Of a stretch of DNA of 64,000 nt, positions 1 through 11,300 are shown piece by piece. Every line of letters starts with the position of its first letter. The first letter of the stretch is position 1. Below the pieces are notes generated by a model, which saw only the letters and a program-made list of their open reading frames with translations, was not told the DNA's origin and ran no database searches. Made by a program: the position numbers and the translations under genes. Location of the stretch: assembly GCA_009193035.1 (NCBI GenBank), contig SWDT01000018.1, forward strand, positions 62,001-126,000. Direction: 5' to 3'. The stretch comes from Halicephalobus mephisto (taxonomy: Eukaryota; Nematoda; Chromadorea; Rhabditida; Panagrolaimidae).

Positions 1-600
1 TAATAGTTATCTATACCTTATTATTCTAGTAAAGGTTATATATTTTTGTTTTCTATTTTAGCAATGTGTATATAATATATCGATACACTATATATCATGT
101 ACCATGTTTTGTGTGTATGTAATATATCGATACAGTATATATCATGTATGATTTTTTATGTTAGGACAGAAACTAGACTAGGAAGGGAATACTTGAAACA
201 AAAGTGTGAATATCAGGGAGTATGGGGTATTGTGGAACATAAGTGACATTCTCGGTTGGTTGTGTGAGGAATATATAATAATAGTTATCTATACCTTATT
301 ATTCTAGTAAAGATTATTGTAATATTTCTGGTTTCTATCCTAACAGGCTGATAAAAAGTAAAAGTAGCGTTTGAGATAGATGGAGTTCCTAGTGACAAGA
401 AGTTTTTGAAGGAAGGATAATTCAAAGATTTTATAACAGTTCCTCCCTTTGATTCCTGCTAATTTCGAAATTGTTTTACAATTAATTTTTGTTTAACAAG
501 TATGTTAATTTAATTATGAAGAAAATATAAAAACAAAAAAATGAAATAGATTTAACAAAATAAGGAACTATTTTATAGTTCGTTTAAGTTGTTTATTTTT
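1..600. repeat. AT-rich non-coding stretch with short direct repeats
   Basis: No gene is visible. A stretch of about 34 bases at 1-35 recurs at about 272-312, so the two copies flank some 240 bases. Between them a 60-base unit containing TATCGATACA is repeated in tandem (about 66-110 and 119-160). The sequence is low-complexity A/T apart from this. I cannot tell whether the outer repeats are the ends of a small element. Confidence 0.5.
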
Positions 601-829
601 TTAACACATTGTGAACATAGAGGTCATATGTGGTACACAACCTCTGTATGGTACACAATATTTCGTAACAGATTTCTTTTTGTGATTTCGGATTTTCTTT
701 GTTTTTATAACTAACAAATACCTCGAGATTGAACGAAACATTGACGGATTTGGGCCAGAGAGAAAAAAATATATCACATTGGATCCACGGGACAACATAC
801 AAAAACATACATTGTCCGCAATGTGTTAA
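601..829. mobile_element. TTAA-flanked MITE, copy 1 (piggyBac-like target site)
   Basis: A 221-base element (605-825) is bounded by TTAA at 601-604 and 826-829. Its ends are inverted: the left end begins CACATTGTGAACA and the right end, read in reverse complement, begins CACATTGCGGACA. It has no transposase. The next copy lies 86 bases away. The spacer between the two copies recurs at 6896-6985 without either insertion, with a single TTAA at each junction, so that locus behaves as an empty site. TTAA duplication is the hallmark of piggyBac-type transposition; the assignment of the mobilising family is inference. Open frames on the minus strand here follow the repeat and are not taken as a gene. 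Confidence 0.7.
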
Positions 830-911
830 ATAGTCTTCGACTACGTTTTTGTTGAAATAGTTACTGCAAAAGTCCATGAAAGTTTTTGTACATTTAACAT
901 GTCTTCCATCT

Positions 912-1137
912 TTAACACATTATGGACATAGAGGTCATATGTGGTACACAACCTCTGCATGGTACATATAATATTTCGTAATAGATTTCTTTTTGTGATT
1001 TCAGATTTTCTTTGTTTTCTTAACTAATACCTCTAGATTGAACGAAACATTGACGGATTTGGGCCAGAGAAAAAAAATATATCACTTTGGATCCACGGGA
1101 CAACATCCAAAAACATACATTGTCCGCAATGTGCTAA
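912..1137. mobile_element. TTAA-flanked MITE, copy 2
   Basis: This is a second copy of the same element (916-1133), clearly similar along its whole length to copy 1 with scattered substitutions and small indels. The left flank is TTAA (912-915); the right flank has drifted to CTAA (1134-1137). It shares the inverted ends of copy 1. The empty-site relative at 6982-6985 again shows one TTAA. Confidence 0.68.
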
Positions 1138-1670
1138 TACTGATTGTTACTTTGCTGGTTTAAATGTTTTTGAGATTTTTCTTTATTTTCAATAGAGATG
1201 TAATCTCAGAAGATCCCTAATCTATCAATCTCGATGAAAAATCAGTTTTATCAATTATCCGAAGATACTTGTACTTTCTGACCTACTGCCGATGTTGATT
1301 TATAAAAAATAATCAATTTTTTAAATAATTCTAAAAAACCATCTAATTAAATTTTCGAAAATTTAAATTCTTTAATTTTGTTGGATTTTTATTATTTTTT
1401 TATTTTAAAAAAGAAAATTTTAATTGTTTTAGGTTTCAACCCAAAGATTACATAAATGAATTTTTCGGAGCATTTCTGCAAAAAATCAAGTAATTTAAAT
1501 TGATTAGTCTCGAATCTTTCATCCTGAAAAAGATCCAACTTTAAGTTTCAAATTCGGTCTGTGATTTAACTAATCTGTTCGCCCACAAGAAATGACCCGA
1601 TTTAGCAACTGGTTTTATGCAAGTGGATGAAACTAATTTACGCAATTTTCACTCTCGCTTTTCTCGGAAA
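1138..1670. other. Intergenic, presumed upstream region of the secreted gene
   Basis: This is A/T-rich DNA without a supported gene. An upstream in-frame ATG exists at 1617, but translation from it would bury the signal peptide that begins at 1671, so this stretch is read as 5' flank. I see no distinctive motif. Confidence 0.4.
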
Positions 1671-2650
1671 ATGAAAGTGCTGATTTTTACATTATTGTTA
1701 CTTTCGGTAGAAAATAGTTATGGATGTATGGCAACAGGAGGAGGAGGTGGAGGAGAAGTAGAACCTACAACTTGTCCTGCTATCGATGGCCAAGTTTTGA
1801 TGTTCCAACAAAACGATCACGAACTTCAACCTGAAGTCTGGGGCGCCGTTGATCCTACTTGTGAGTTTTCTAACATCTTAAAACTTAAAATTCAAATTTA
1901 TAAAATTATATTTTTTATTAATGATTTTTTGAAAAATTAATAATTGTCAAATTTCATGATTTTTTTGAAGATTAATGATTCTTAAATTTCATGATTTTTT
2001 TGAAGATTAATGATTGTAAAATTTTATGATTTTTAAAAAAAATTAATGATTGTTAAATTTCATGATTTTTTTGAAGATTAATGATTGTAAAATTTCATGA
2101 TTTAAAAAAAAATTAATGATTGTTAAATTTCATGATTTTTTTGAAGATTAATGATTGTTAAATTTCATGATTTTTTAAAGATTAATGATTGTTAAATTTC
2201 ATGATTTCTCTGAAAAATTAACTTTCAGCAACTTGTGAAGAATGTGCCGACGGTGCAGACAGATACTGGCCTAGTACTTCTTCTGAAGTTCCTCAGGAAG
2301 AACTTGGAGAAGCTGCGGGATCCATCAACACTAACAACTGTCCGGATCTCTGTGTTTGCGACGAAGCAGGGATTTGTTACACTTGGACGGGCCAGGATCC
2401 AGATATTGCTCTTACTTTCTGGCCTTTCTGTGACGGAGCAGACTGTGCCATGTATGGAGTTTTGACTACTGTCAGTGACACTGCCGGATTGACTCCTGTA
2501 ACCGGAGGAACTACCTTCACAGCAGGAGACCAACTTACCGTAACCAACGGCGAAATTGGCTTTAAACCCGTAAGTGACCCTGCTTACCCAAGAATCACCA
2601 GTGTTGGATGCAGTGGATGTGACGGTAATCCAACAACTTGTCTTCAGTAG
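1671..2650 (+). CDS. Small secreted Cys-rich protein (nematode type)
   Basis: There are two exons, 1671-1860 and 2229-2650, joined in phase 1, giving about 203 aa. The start at 1671 was chosen because it gives a clean signal peptide (MKVLIFTLLLLSVENSYG) followed at once by a Cys; a longer in-frame start at 1617 would hide it. The mature part has a Gly run (GGGGGG), then about a dozen Cys, including CPDLCVCDEAGIC and GCSGCDG, and ends CLQ. This layout resembles the short secreted C6/DUF281-like proteins common in nematodes, but I cannot assign the family with certainty. It is likely extracellular with disulphides. An AATAAA lies at 2699-2704. The intron carries a minisatellite, listed separately. 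Confidence 0.75.
1925..2222. repeat. Intronic minisatellite, unit about 40 bp
   Basis: The intron of the secreted Cys-rich gene is almost filled by about seven imperfect direct copies of a 35-42 base unit built around AATGATTGTTAAATTTCATG with a variable T or A run. It ends just before the acceptor TTTCAG at 2223-2228. Confidence 0.85.
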
Positions 2651-2739
2651 ATATATGGTGTTATTTTTGAACAGTTATTTAATAATTAAATTTTTATTAA
2701 TAAAACTCGGTTTTTACAGTACCTAGCTGAAAAGTTAGT

Positions 2740-3240
2740 ACTGAGATACTTGTATTCAAATTCATCAATTAAAATCGGATAAAAAGTACTTTTAAAAATG
2801 TAATCGGACTTGTAGATTCTGAATCTGAAGTCAGAATCAATAGTTAAGCTTCAGAATCCTGGATTCTGACTTCAGATTCTGAATCTACAAGTTTGGGAAA
2901 TTTATTTTAAATACTTGTTATCCAAGTGTAAAGAAATCTAAAATTTATTATATGAAACTCGTGTCCCAGACATGTTTCAATTTATCAGTTACAATTGAAT
3001 AAAAAGTACTTTCAAGAATGTAATCGGACTTGCAGATTCTGAATCTGAAGTCAGAATTAATAGTTAACCTTCAGAATTCTGGATTCTGTAGACTAACCCC
3101 TTCTTCTAAGAATACCTCGATTTTCTTCCAAAAAGTTCATAAAAAAGTGAAAATTTAAAATAATTTCTAAAATTTCATGTAAAAAAATTATTTCAAATAT
3201 TTTTTAGATTTTCGAATTAAAATTGTAAAAATTGGAATAT
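2740..3240. repeat. Dispersed ~500 bp repeat with internal hairpin, copy A
   Basis: Two related subunits (about 2757-2990 and 2991-3240) each contain AGATTCTGAATCTGAAGTCA. In the first subunit this sequence is followed by its reverse complement, which makes a hairpin with arms of about 35 bases (about 2810-2895). The same double-subunit block recurs in the same orientation at about 27180-27680, some 24 kb away. No coding potential is seen. It is probably a non-autonomous repeat, but I could not define target-site duplications. Confidence 0.75.
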
Positions 3241-3304
3241 AAATATATGAGACAAGTTTCATATAATCGAAAAGTTTCGTATTGGGCTGGAGTACTGTAG
3301 ATGT

Positions 3305-4893
3305 TTAGTTGAAGAAGTCATCGTCGGAATCGTCCTTTCCGGTCAGGGGCTGCATCTTCGCCCCCAGGTTCGTTCCTCCGCCGAAGAGGTTTTTTCCAAA
3401 GTCTATTTTTGGTTTTTCTTTTTCTTGATTGAATTCTGTAATTTTCGTGACAGAAATCGTCGAAGATTTTTTTAGTTCGAATTCGTCATCTGAAGACGAC
3501 GAAGAAGGAATATTTTTCGATGAAGGTTTTAAAAGTTGTAACATTTTTGAATAAGAAGATTCTGATTTCGAAACAATTGGAGGAGATAATTGAGAAGACA
3601 AATTGGAGGATTGAGATGTTTGAAAATTTGTCGTTTTTGATGTTTGTTGATTTTCGAAATTTGATTTTTGTTGATCGGTCGGTTTTGAAACTTCAGAAAT
3701 GTTTTTTTCGGATTCTTTTTTATCCACAAATCCAGTATTGAAAACAATGGTCCTTGTCGGAGCAATAATGGATTCTGATTTTTCGTTTTCTGATTCCTTA
3801 GGTACAGTAACTTCAATTTTTTCAGGATCCTTGATTTTTAGGATTTCTTCGAGTTGTTTTTCTTCTTCTTTTTCCATTTTTTCTATAATATTTTCGTCTT
3901 TTTTCAGCCATTCCGGCATCCCTTCCGTCGGATCTCGATCAAGTTTCATTTCTCGTCGTTGAAGAATTTTTTCTTGTCGTTTGTAAGCTTCGTCGAGGAT
4001 TTCCCTCGTCCTCATTTCGACGTTGAGATCCATGTTGAGGATTCTGGCCCTGATTTCAGCCAAAGAAGGAAGATCCGCTTTTTCTGGATTACCGTAATAG
4101 GAAGATCGAGAAAATGGCTGGGGATTTTCAGAAGATTGAAAAAATTGAAATTTAAAATCAGGAGCATAAGTTCTGAAATCGGGATATTTTTAAAATTATT
4201 TTGGAATTATTTTTTTTTACTTGAAGTATTCTACCGTCGGCATTGTTAGTCTGTGTTCTCTAAGGTCCTTCAGGTTCGATCTGATTTCTTCCAACTTCGA
4301 CAGAACCCCAGGCATGTCGGTTTCCAAGTAAATCGAACTCGACGGAATCTGGTCACTCGTCGGTCGTAGAGTCTGGTAAGATTCAGTTAATCTACTTCCG
4401 ACCTCAGGAGGTCCCCTGGTCCAGAAGTATTTACTCGTCTCCAGTTCGTCCATCATCGACGTCCTCGGGACTCTGGATATCGAACTGCCTGCAGGAAAGT
4501 GGAAAGCTTCTGGAAGATTAGAATAGTCCGGAATCTGTCCAGGAAGATGGACATGGCTCTGATATGGTGGTGGCTGGAGCAATTTAATTAGAAATAAAAA
4601 TTATCATAGACCTTACAGATTTCATAAGATTAGGAGTTGACTGCCTCCAATCTGGATATTTTTGTTTCAAATAAGTTAAATAATTATCCTGAAATAAAAA
4701 ACATTAAAAAGTATAAAATTGATATATGAAATCCTACCCTGACTTGTTTGGCCTTGTCTAGTCTGGTTTCTAACAGCTGCAAATGCTGTTCCCGTTCGGA
4801 TTTGGATTGTGTTGGATTCCTAATTTGGCTTTTTGAACGACGTCGAAGAGAAGAAGACCGTTTTTTCTTCGTTTCAGCGATGCCTTCGGTCAT
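3305..4893 (-). CDS. Coiled-coil/low-complexity protein, unrecognised
   Basis: There are four exons on the minus strand, 4738-4893, 4617-4688, 4221-4573 and 3305-4172, with consistent phases, giving about 482 aa. The N-terminus is basic (KKKRSSSLRRRSKSQ) and Ser-rich, like a nuclear or cytoskeletal targeting stretch. A short helical block with YLKQKYPDWRQS follows, then a Pro-rich part and a helix (LSKLEEIRSNLKDLREHR). The last exon carries a long charged helix (AEIRARILNMDLNVEMRTREILDEAYKRQEK) and then an acidic Ser/Lys-rich tail ending DDSDDDFFN. There is no signal peptide or membrane segment. The helices suggest a cytoplasmic scaffold, possibly centrosomal or ciliary, but I do not recognise the family and that role is a guess. 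Confidence 0.7.
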
Positions 4894-5279
4894 AATAGAA
4901 AAAGTTTAATATTTTGTGACATAATTTAAGAAAAATAATAACAAATAAATAAAGAAGGATGGTTGAAGAAACTCAAGCGGGAAAACGAAAGAAGAAAGAA
5001 AGTAGGTGTTCGGTTGTCATGGAGACTCGATTTTTCACGAGTAAACTATTTTCATATATCGTTATTTTTAAAATAATAACTTATGAAATTTATTTTAACA
5101 AATTTGAACAACTATCTTCATAAATATTTATTTTCAAAATAATAATTTATAGAATTTATTATTAAAAAACAACTTTAGTTCAATAAATTCCATTTTATAA
5201 ACGATCTTCGCAAATCTTCATTTTAAAGAATAATTGATAATATTTATTAATAAACAAATCAACTTTATTTTAACATACC
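4894..5279. other. Intergenic AT-rich stretch
   Basis: This is about 390 bases between the 5' end of one minus-strand gene and the 3' end of the next upstream one. It contains a short, less A/T-rich part at about 4955-5040 that is probably promoter for the coiled-coil gene, then imperfect repeats of an AATAATTTATAGAATTTATTA-like unit. No gene is seen. Confidence 0.4.
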
Positions 5280-6317
5280 TCATTTTTTCCACCAACAATG
5301 AGAATCCGGAACACCTTTCATTATTGGCAAATAAGTATGGTTTTCGGGTTCATTGAGATGTTTTTCTTCATCCTTCAAAGATTCAATTTGATTTTCTAGT
5401 TTTTTCACAAGATCTTCTGAAGATTCAAGTGCTCTATAAATGTTTAAAATGTCTTCACGGAGAAAAACAATAGCGGATTTGTAGATTCTCGGATTGATTG
5501 AATCTTCAGGGTCTAGACTTTGAATTCCAGGAAGTAAGTACTTTTTTAAAACCTTGATAGATTCTGGAAAGTTTTTGATGAAAATATTTTTTTCATCTTG
5601 ATTCCAAAGTTCTAATTCATTTACTTCCACAAGTTTGTGGACTCTAGAGTACTCAAAAACTGCCCACATAAAATCAGAAACAAGTTCATTCGTGTAAAAC
5701 CGAGGCTCGTCTAGCAGATCGACTATGGTATTCAAGAAATTAAAAAATAATTTCCTATATCTTGGTACTTCTGCCAAAGGTCTGAAAACTGAATCTCTCC
5801 ACCAGTAATGAGAGACCGGAACACCTATCAAATCCGGCAAAATATAGTCACTATTAATTGGATTAGAAAGATCTTTTTCGTAATTTTCCAAGACGTCTAG
5901 TTGGGTCTTGACTTCCTTGATTGATTCTTCAGAAGATTGAAGTTGTTTATATATGTTAAAAATATCTTCACGAAGGAAAACAATGGCGGATTTGTAAGTT
6001 TTGTTGCTGACTGGATCTTCATGATTGAGATTAATAACCGCCGAATCCAGGTACTTTTCTAGAGATTTTATTGATTTTGGAAATACTTTGATAAAAGTTT
6101 GTTTTTCTTCAGGATTCCATAGATCAATTTCATTAACTTTCATCAGTCTTCGAGTTCTGGCGTAATTGAAGGTTCCTTCCATGAGGTCTGTGACATGTTC
6201 GTTTCCGTAATAGTGGATATCACATGTGAGATCTGCTACTTTGTTTAATAAATAGAAAAATTCCTCTCTTAAATTCTTCATTTTTTCAGGAGAAGGTTCA
6301 AAATTCGAATCTGTCAT
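5280..6317 (-). CDS. Protein with an internal tandem duplication (two ~165 aa repeats), unrecognised
   Basis: This is a single open exon of 345 aa. The protein is two copies of one module: residues about 15-175 and 180-345. Both share NEHVTDLM/NELVSDFM, VNEIDLWNPEEK/VNELELWNQDEK, YKSAIVFLREDI, and a closing GVPVSHYWW/GVPDSHCWW. Each module is mostly helical with no signal peptide or membrane segment, so it is probably cytosolic. The identical spacing and the repeated closing WW motif show an intragenic duplication. It is intronless, which is unusual beside the other genes here; a retrocopy or a fast-evolving nematode family is possible. No function can be assigned. Confidence 0.75.
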   Translation of the reverse strand: MTDSNFEPSPEKMKNLREEFFYLLNKVADLTCDIHYYGNEHVTDLMEGTFNYARTRRLMKVNEIDLWNPEEKQTFIKVFPKSIKSLEKYLDSAVINLNHEDPVSNKTYKSAIVFLREDIFNIYKQLQSSEESIKEVKTQLDVLENYEKDLSNPINSDYILPDLIGVPVSHYWWRDSVFRPLAEVPRYRKLFFNFLNTIVDLLDEPRFYTNELVSDFMWAVFEYSRVHKLVEVNELELWNQDEKNIFIKNFPESIKVLKKYLLPGIQSLDPEDSINPRIYKSAIVFLREDILNIYRALESSEDLVKKLENQIESLKDEEKHLNEPENHTYLPIMKGVPDSHCWWKK

Positions 6318-7097
6318 CTAAAAAAGTAAATTTTATAAAATTTTCACAAAAAACACCCGCGAAAAGATCAAACTACAAAATCAATAGCAATGAACAGAAA
6401 AAGTGCTAACTATGGAAGGAAATATGCATTTCATTTCAGAAAAACACAGATAACTCGAGAAACACTGGCAAATATGTAACATCATATAAAAAGACGGACA
6501 AACAGGGAACGATCGAGTCAAAAATTCAATCCATTCTACAGTGAAATTCAGATTTTTTTCAAAATTGGAATCTTCTAAGCAATTTTGTCAATATTTCATG
6601 ATTTTTATTCCAAAGAAGAAATGAAATATTATAAATTTTATAAAAATCTAGAGAAACTTTTTATTTAAAATGAACTTTATTTTGAACTATAAACTAGTAA
6701 AATAAAAGCGATATTGTTTTTTTCATATATTTAATTTCTTAGAACCTCTACCAGAAATTTTTCTTAATAAACATTTTACATTAATATATATTATAACTTT
6801 GCACGATTCTTGAATCATGTTGTATCTTAAAATTACGAAATCTTAAATGAAAAAATAATGATTTTGTTTTTTAAATAATTTTCATTGAATTAGTATTAAA
6901 TAGTCTTCGACTACGTTTTTGTTGAAATATTTACTGCAAAAGTCCATGAAGGTTTTTGTACATTTAACATATCTTCCATCTTTAATATAACTGTAAGTCT
7001 ATAGTCATCTACAGACTTTTTTGAAGATATAAAAATAAATTTAAGTATTATACAACTTTCTGTAACAATGATCTTCTGGATTCCTAATTCCTAATAA
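6318..7097. repeat. Intergenic; includes an empty-site relative of the TTAA MITE locus
   Basis: There is no gene. Positions 6896-6985 match 826-915 closely but lack the two MITE insertions found there, with one TTAA at each junction (6896-6899 and 6982-6985). The rest is A/T-rich with nothing I can name. Confidence 0.6.
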
Positions 7098-7888
7098 ATA
7101 AATTCGGTACTTTCCCGTTAGCCGACCGCATCCTCCCGAAACGAAAATTCTTTTGGCGCGCTTTTAGCCTACTTTAAATGTTTTTCTTATTATTTAACGT
7201 TTTTCTTCCATTTTCTTATCAGCATGAAGTTATTTGAATTCCCAAGTATAGAAAAAGACGCAATATACTTCTTACAATACCGTGGTGTGCTCCATAGACA
7301 AAAGTTCTGTTTAAACGGTCATATTAATGTTCAGAGACATTCTAAAGGACATTGGCGTTGCTGTAAAAGTACTTGTAGAACTGGTATTAGTTTGCGTAAT
7401 AATACATGGCTAGAAGGCACACGTTTACCTTTTCTTACTATTATTCGACTTATTTATTTTTGGTCTCGAAAATGATCCTTCATTAATAATTGTATAGAAG
7501 AGTTTGGCGTGGGTAAAAACACACCAGTGGTGTGGAACGCAGCATTGCGAGAAATTTGTGCAGAATCTCTACGCAAAAGAGAAAGAAAGAAAATAGGAGG
7601 ACCTGGTATGATTGTTGAAATAGATGAATCCTTATTTTAATTACAACTTCTCTATTGATAGAGGAAAATGGAAGTGAACTAACAACCCTTGCACACATCT
7701 ATCAACATATTATTCCTCTGTAGGAACTTGTAGTAGTATTTTTCTTTGAATGTGCAGAGCGTAGGAGGAGGAAAATTGGAAGAAAGCATTAAATATCGAG
7801 GGAAATTTTTAAAAATAGGTTAAAGCGCGCCAAAAGAATTTTCGTTTCGAGAGGATGCGGTCAGCTAACGGGAAAGTATCATAAATTC
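7098..7888 (+). mobile_element. Merlin-type (IS1016/ISXO2-like) DNA transposon, internally deleted
   Basis: A 775-base element (7106-7880) is flanked by the 8-base target duplication ATAAATTC (7098-7105 and 7881-7888). The terminal inverted repeats are about 65 bases long: positions 7106-7170 match the reverse complement of 7816-7880 with only a few differences, starting GGTACTTTCC on the left and GATACTTTCC when the right end is read inward. Inside is a decayed transposase on the plus strand. An 8-9 base duplication with a DDE enzyme of the IS1016/ISXO2 type is characteristic of Merlin. The element has lost the latter part of its transposase and should be non-autonomous. Confidence 0.88.
7224..7640 (+). 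pseudogene. Merlin transposase remnant (N-terminal part)
   Basis: The frame opens MKLFEFPSIEKDAIYFLQ. A zinc-ribbon-like part with Cys pairs follows (FCLNGHINVQRH, WRCCKSTCRTGISLR). The frame meets TGA at 7473-7475 and then continues in the same frame through NNCIEEFGVGKNTPVVWNAA to VEIDESLF, where IDES carries the first catalytic Asp of the IS1016/ISXO2 DDE fold; TAA follows at once (7638-7640). The remaining catalytic residues are absent because only about 240 bases separate this stop from the right end. One in-frame stop plus a C-terminal deletion mark it as a pseudogene. Confidence 0.82.
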
Positions 7889-8351
7889 TTTTTATTTGTT
7901 AGTTGTTTAATTAAAGTAAAAAATCTAAGCAATTAATAAATTCTTATTTTTAATCTGCTTAAACGATCTTTGACTTTTTCCAATATAATCAAAAACAACA
8001 ATATTTAAAAATGCTGAATATTATATAAATTTAAAATTGTCATATATCAGAATTGAAAAATCTTATACATCCATAAAATGGTCCTTATGAATTTAATCAT
8101 GATTTTTTTCTTTGACTTTTTTTTAACGATCTTTTTGCTCATTAAAAAAATTCTTTCTCGGTTATCAGAAACAATTAATTCTCAAAAGATGTAAACAAAG
8201 TTTAATTCCTATATTTCATGATTGAAATTAGACGGTTCTTTTTCCGACCAAAATTTTTTATCAGTTTATATTGTAGCTTTACAGTTTGCCAATTAATTTT
8301 TTTTTTATTGAAAGTTAATAACACGTATATTTTCACTGCTTGTTTACAGAA
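7889..8351. other. Intergenic/upstream region of the DUF4781-like gene
   Basis: This is A/T-rich DNA without a gene. It ends with GTTTACAG followed by AA and the ATG at 8352, which reads as a trans-splicing acceptor placed directly before the start codon. Confidence 0.45.
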
Positions 8352-11300
8352 ATGCCTGACGCAACAAAGCCATGGACTCCAACAAAGGTTACTGTCCCAC
8401 AGAATCCAACTTCAGAATTTCTTTTTTTTGATTGGAATAATGAAAAAATAAAAAGTTGGAAAGAAAATGCCATAAAACTACAAGAAACGCATGTCCAGGA
8501 TAACAACAGAACCAAGTGGTTTGTTTACAAAGCTAACGAACGGGATTTTTTGGAACTTCGGTTGCTGATGTGGATATATGGGTTCCCCCAATTAAAGGTA
8601 TGATTTTTATTCTAATTTTAATTTTGATTATAAAGGAAATTTTAAGGCCAAAAACGGTACTCCTTCAAGTTTATTCAGAGTCTATAATCATAAACAACGA
8701 ATCCATGTTAGAAAAATCAAGAAATCCATTTGGAAATACTCACAAAATAATCAAGTCTCCATCAATGTCATCTACATCTCTACAGCTGCTTTCAACGAGC
8801 ATGATGAACTTTTAGCTTCTGAAATTCCTGTAATTGTTGTAAAAAGTAAGTCAATTGACATTTACTATCTCCAAAATGAAAAATTAATGTTGTTTAGATG
8901 GAGATTCGTATATTTATGTTGACACCGAAGGAACAGTTTATGAATCTTTTCAAGATTACAAAGAAAATAATACTCTTCCACGAGGTCCGATGATTTACCC
9001 AAAACACGGGCATTATGTCCCGAATAAATCCGAATTGGAAAATTCTGAAACCCCCTCATGTCAACCAGGGGCCAGAGTTGTTGCTATTATAGATACTGCA
9101 ACAACAATGGTTGGAATTGTTATTTCGTTATGTCAAGGAGTCATGATGTGCATTCCTGGACTTCAGCTTCCCGCACTTGCAATGACAGCAATTACATGTG
9201 GTTCTTATTGCTGTATGGGATGGTCTCTCATGAAGGCCGTACACGGTATCTATGACAAAGGTTCAAAAGGAGAAGGCACATCGAGAGAATGGATCCTTAT
9301 CGCAACATCTGTACTCGGTCTCGCAACTCAAAGTATGAATACTTATTACACAAAACAAATTCACCAAGGGATGGCATTCTCTGAAGTTAGTACTTTTATG
9401 AAAAATCTTTATTCAACCCTGAATTGGATATCTTTGGGGATGAGTGCAACATCAATGATGTCAGTGATCTGGAATATAATCCAAAAAGACAACATTTCAT
9501 TTTATGATTGCTTCCAATTTTCAATGTCCCTGTTCATGTTTGTTAACGTCATTACCAAGCCAAAAACGATAGAGGATCTGTTCAAACAGGAACAACCCAA
9601 AGCGATTAAAAATATCATGGATTCTCTTAAATCCGACAAAGCAATACAACAAGCCGAAACTATGAGATCAGAATATAAAACAATGGATGAAAAAGCTTAT
9701 TTTATCAGAAATGTCAGACAAATTAATGATCCAACACTGTTTTTTGAACTTATTGCAGAGTCGAAAGCTACAGTTCGTTGTACCGCAGATGGACTAGTTG
9801 TTAGTCCGAACTCCTTAAGTGAGATCAGACTTTGTGCGGACGCTTATAATCAAATAGGAGATTATACAGGAAAAATTGAAGGAATTAAGAAAGTTCAAGG
9901 TAAAGTCGAAATGAAAGGTGTTCTTGATGAATATGGGAAAAATATGACGCTTGAAGAAAAGAAAGCATTCGAAAACCAATTAGACAGCATATCAAATAAG
10001 CCTCCAGAACAACGTCCACAGGCTGTTCAAGAATTACTTAGAGACTATAACAAAAATGTAGACATTAATGATATTCAAAAAACTATGGATAAAGGAGTAG
10101 TAAATGCGTTATCTAAAGCCATTTTGGTACCCAAAGGAAATACAACAGAAACAGACGCGATCAAGACAGAAGCGGTAGAAAAAGATTTTAAAGATTTTAA
10201 AGAGTTAAAAGCTCAAGAATTGAGAGGAAGGTTATCTGAAGAAAATCAGTCACGATTAGCTGAATTGGAGATTAAATGCGAGGCTCACAGGAAAGAATAT
10301 TTCTTCAAAAGTAGTGCTAATTATGCTGGAAAATCTTCATATATGGATGAAAGTAATAAGCTTGAAAGGCAACTTTGTGGAGGACGAAATTTGGAAGAGT
10401 GGAAGGCAGAAAGCAATAATCCTAATTCTCAGTACAACGATGAAGAAATTAGGAATAGTATCCAAAACGCTGAAGAAGTTCGTAAATATAAACTCACAAT
10501 GGATAGAATGGTACTTTCTGGGTACACTGATGAAGATATTAAGAATGATTTAATAAAGAAGGGTTGGACAAAAAATGATGTAAACAATATGCAAATTCAA
10601 ATAAACCAGAACCAGGAATTTCACGAAATCAAAAATTCTGCTATTGGATTTGCCAAGGATATTGATACTTTTACAAATGCCAAAAATGAGAGGTTTTGTT
10701 ACACTGTCCATACTAAACACATAGATAGTATCCTTCAAAATTCATTTGAAACCGACAATCTATCTAGCATCAAAGTCAACGATAAACCGATTTTTAGTAA
10801 TATGACTGTTGGAGATTATGATCGATTAAACCGAGTATTGCGTGAATATAAGAATAATGGTGAAAGCTTATTAAAAGGAGTCATGAATCTTACAAAAGAT
10901 CCAAACTTCAGACCTTCAGCTGATGTCACAAAATCGAGTGATTTTGCTTCGTTTACTGAAGCCATTAATAATTATAAGGTTTGTATCTATGGATATAACT
11001 AAATATAATTTTAAAATTAAAAAATTACAGAATCATTTGCCTAAACTTGAACGGGATGATTTTCTGTCTCAGATGGCTAATGGAGAAGGAGATAAATATA
11101 CCACTTTTGTGAATGAACAAAATATTCATTATGATAAAATTAAGGAATTGAATCTTCATAAGAATTGGACTAATCCAATCAGCATGCTTTATCATCATCA
11201 AAAACATGCTCCTGAATTCAGCAATCCTCCAGCATCGGCTGAAGATTACTTTGGAAAATATAGTCAAAGCATTTTTCAAAAAGAAAACTTGACAAGGACG

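Noticed and set aside
593..877. 94-codon minus-strand frame
   Set aside because: It lies almost entirely inside the TTAA-flanked MITE, and the second copy of the MITE does not keep the frame.
8340..8351. Earlier start of the DUF4781-like protein at a non-ATG codon (8340)
   Set aside because: These bases form the acceptor-like GTTTACAG just before the ATG at 8352, so they are probably removed by trans-splicing.
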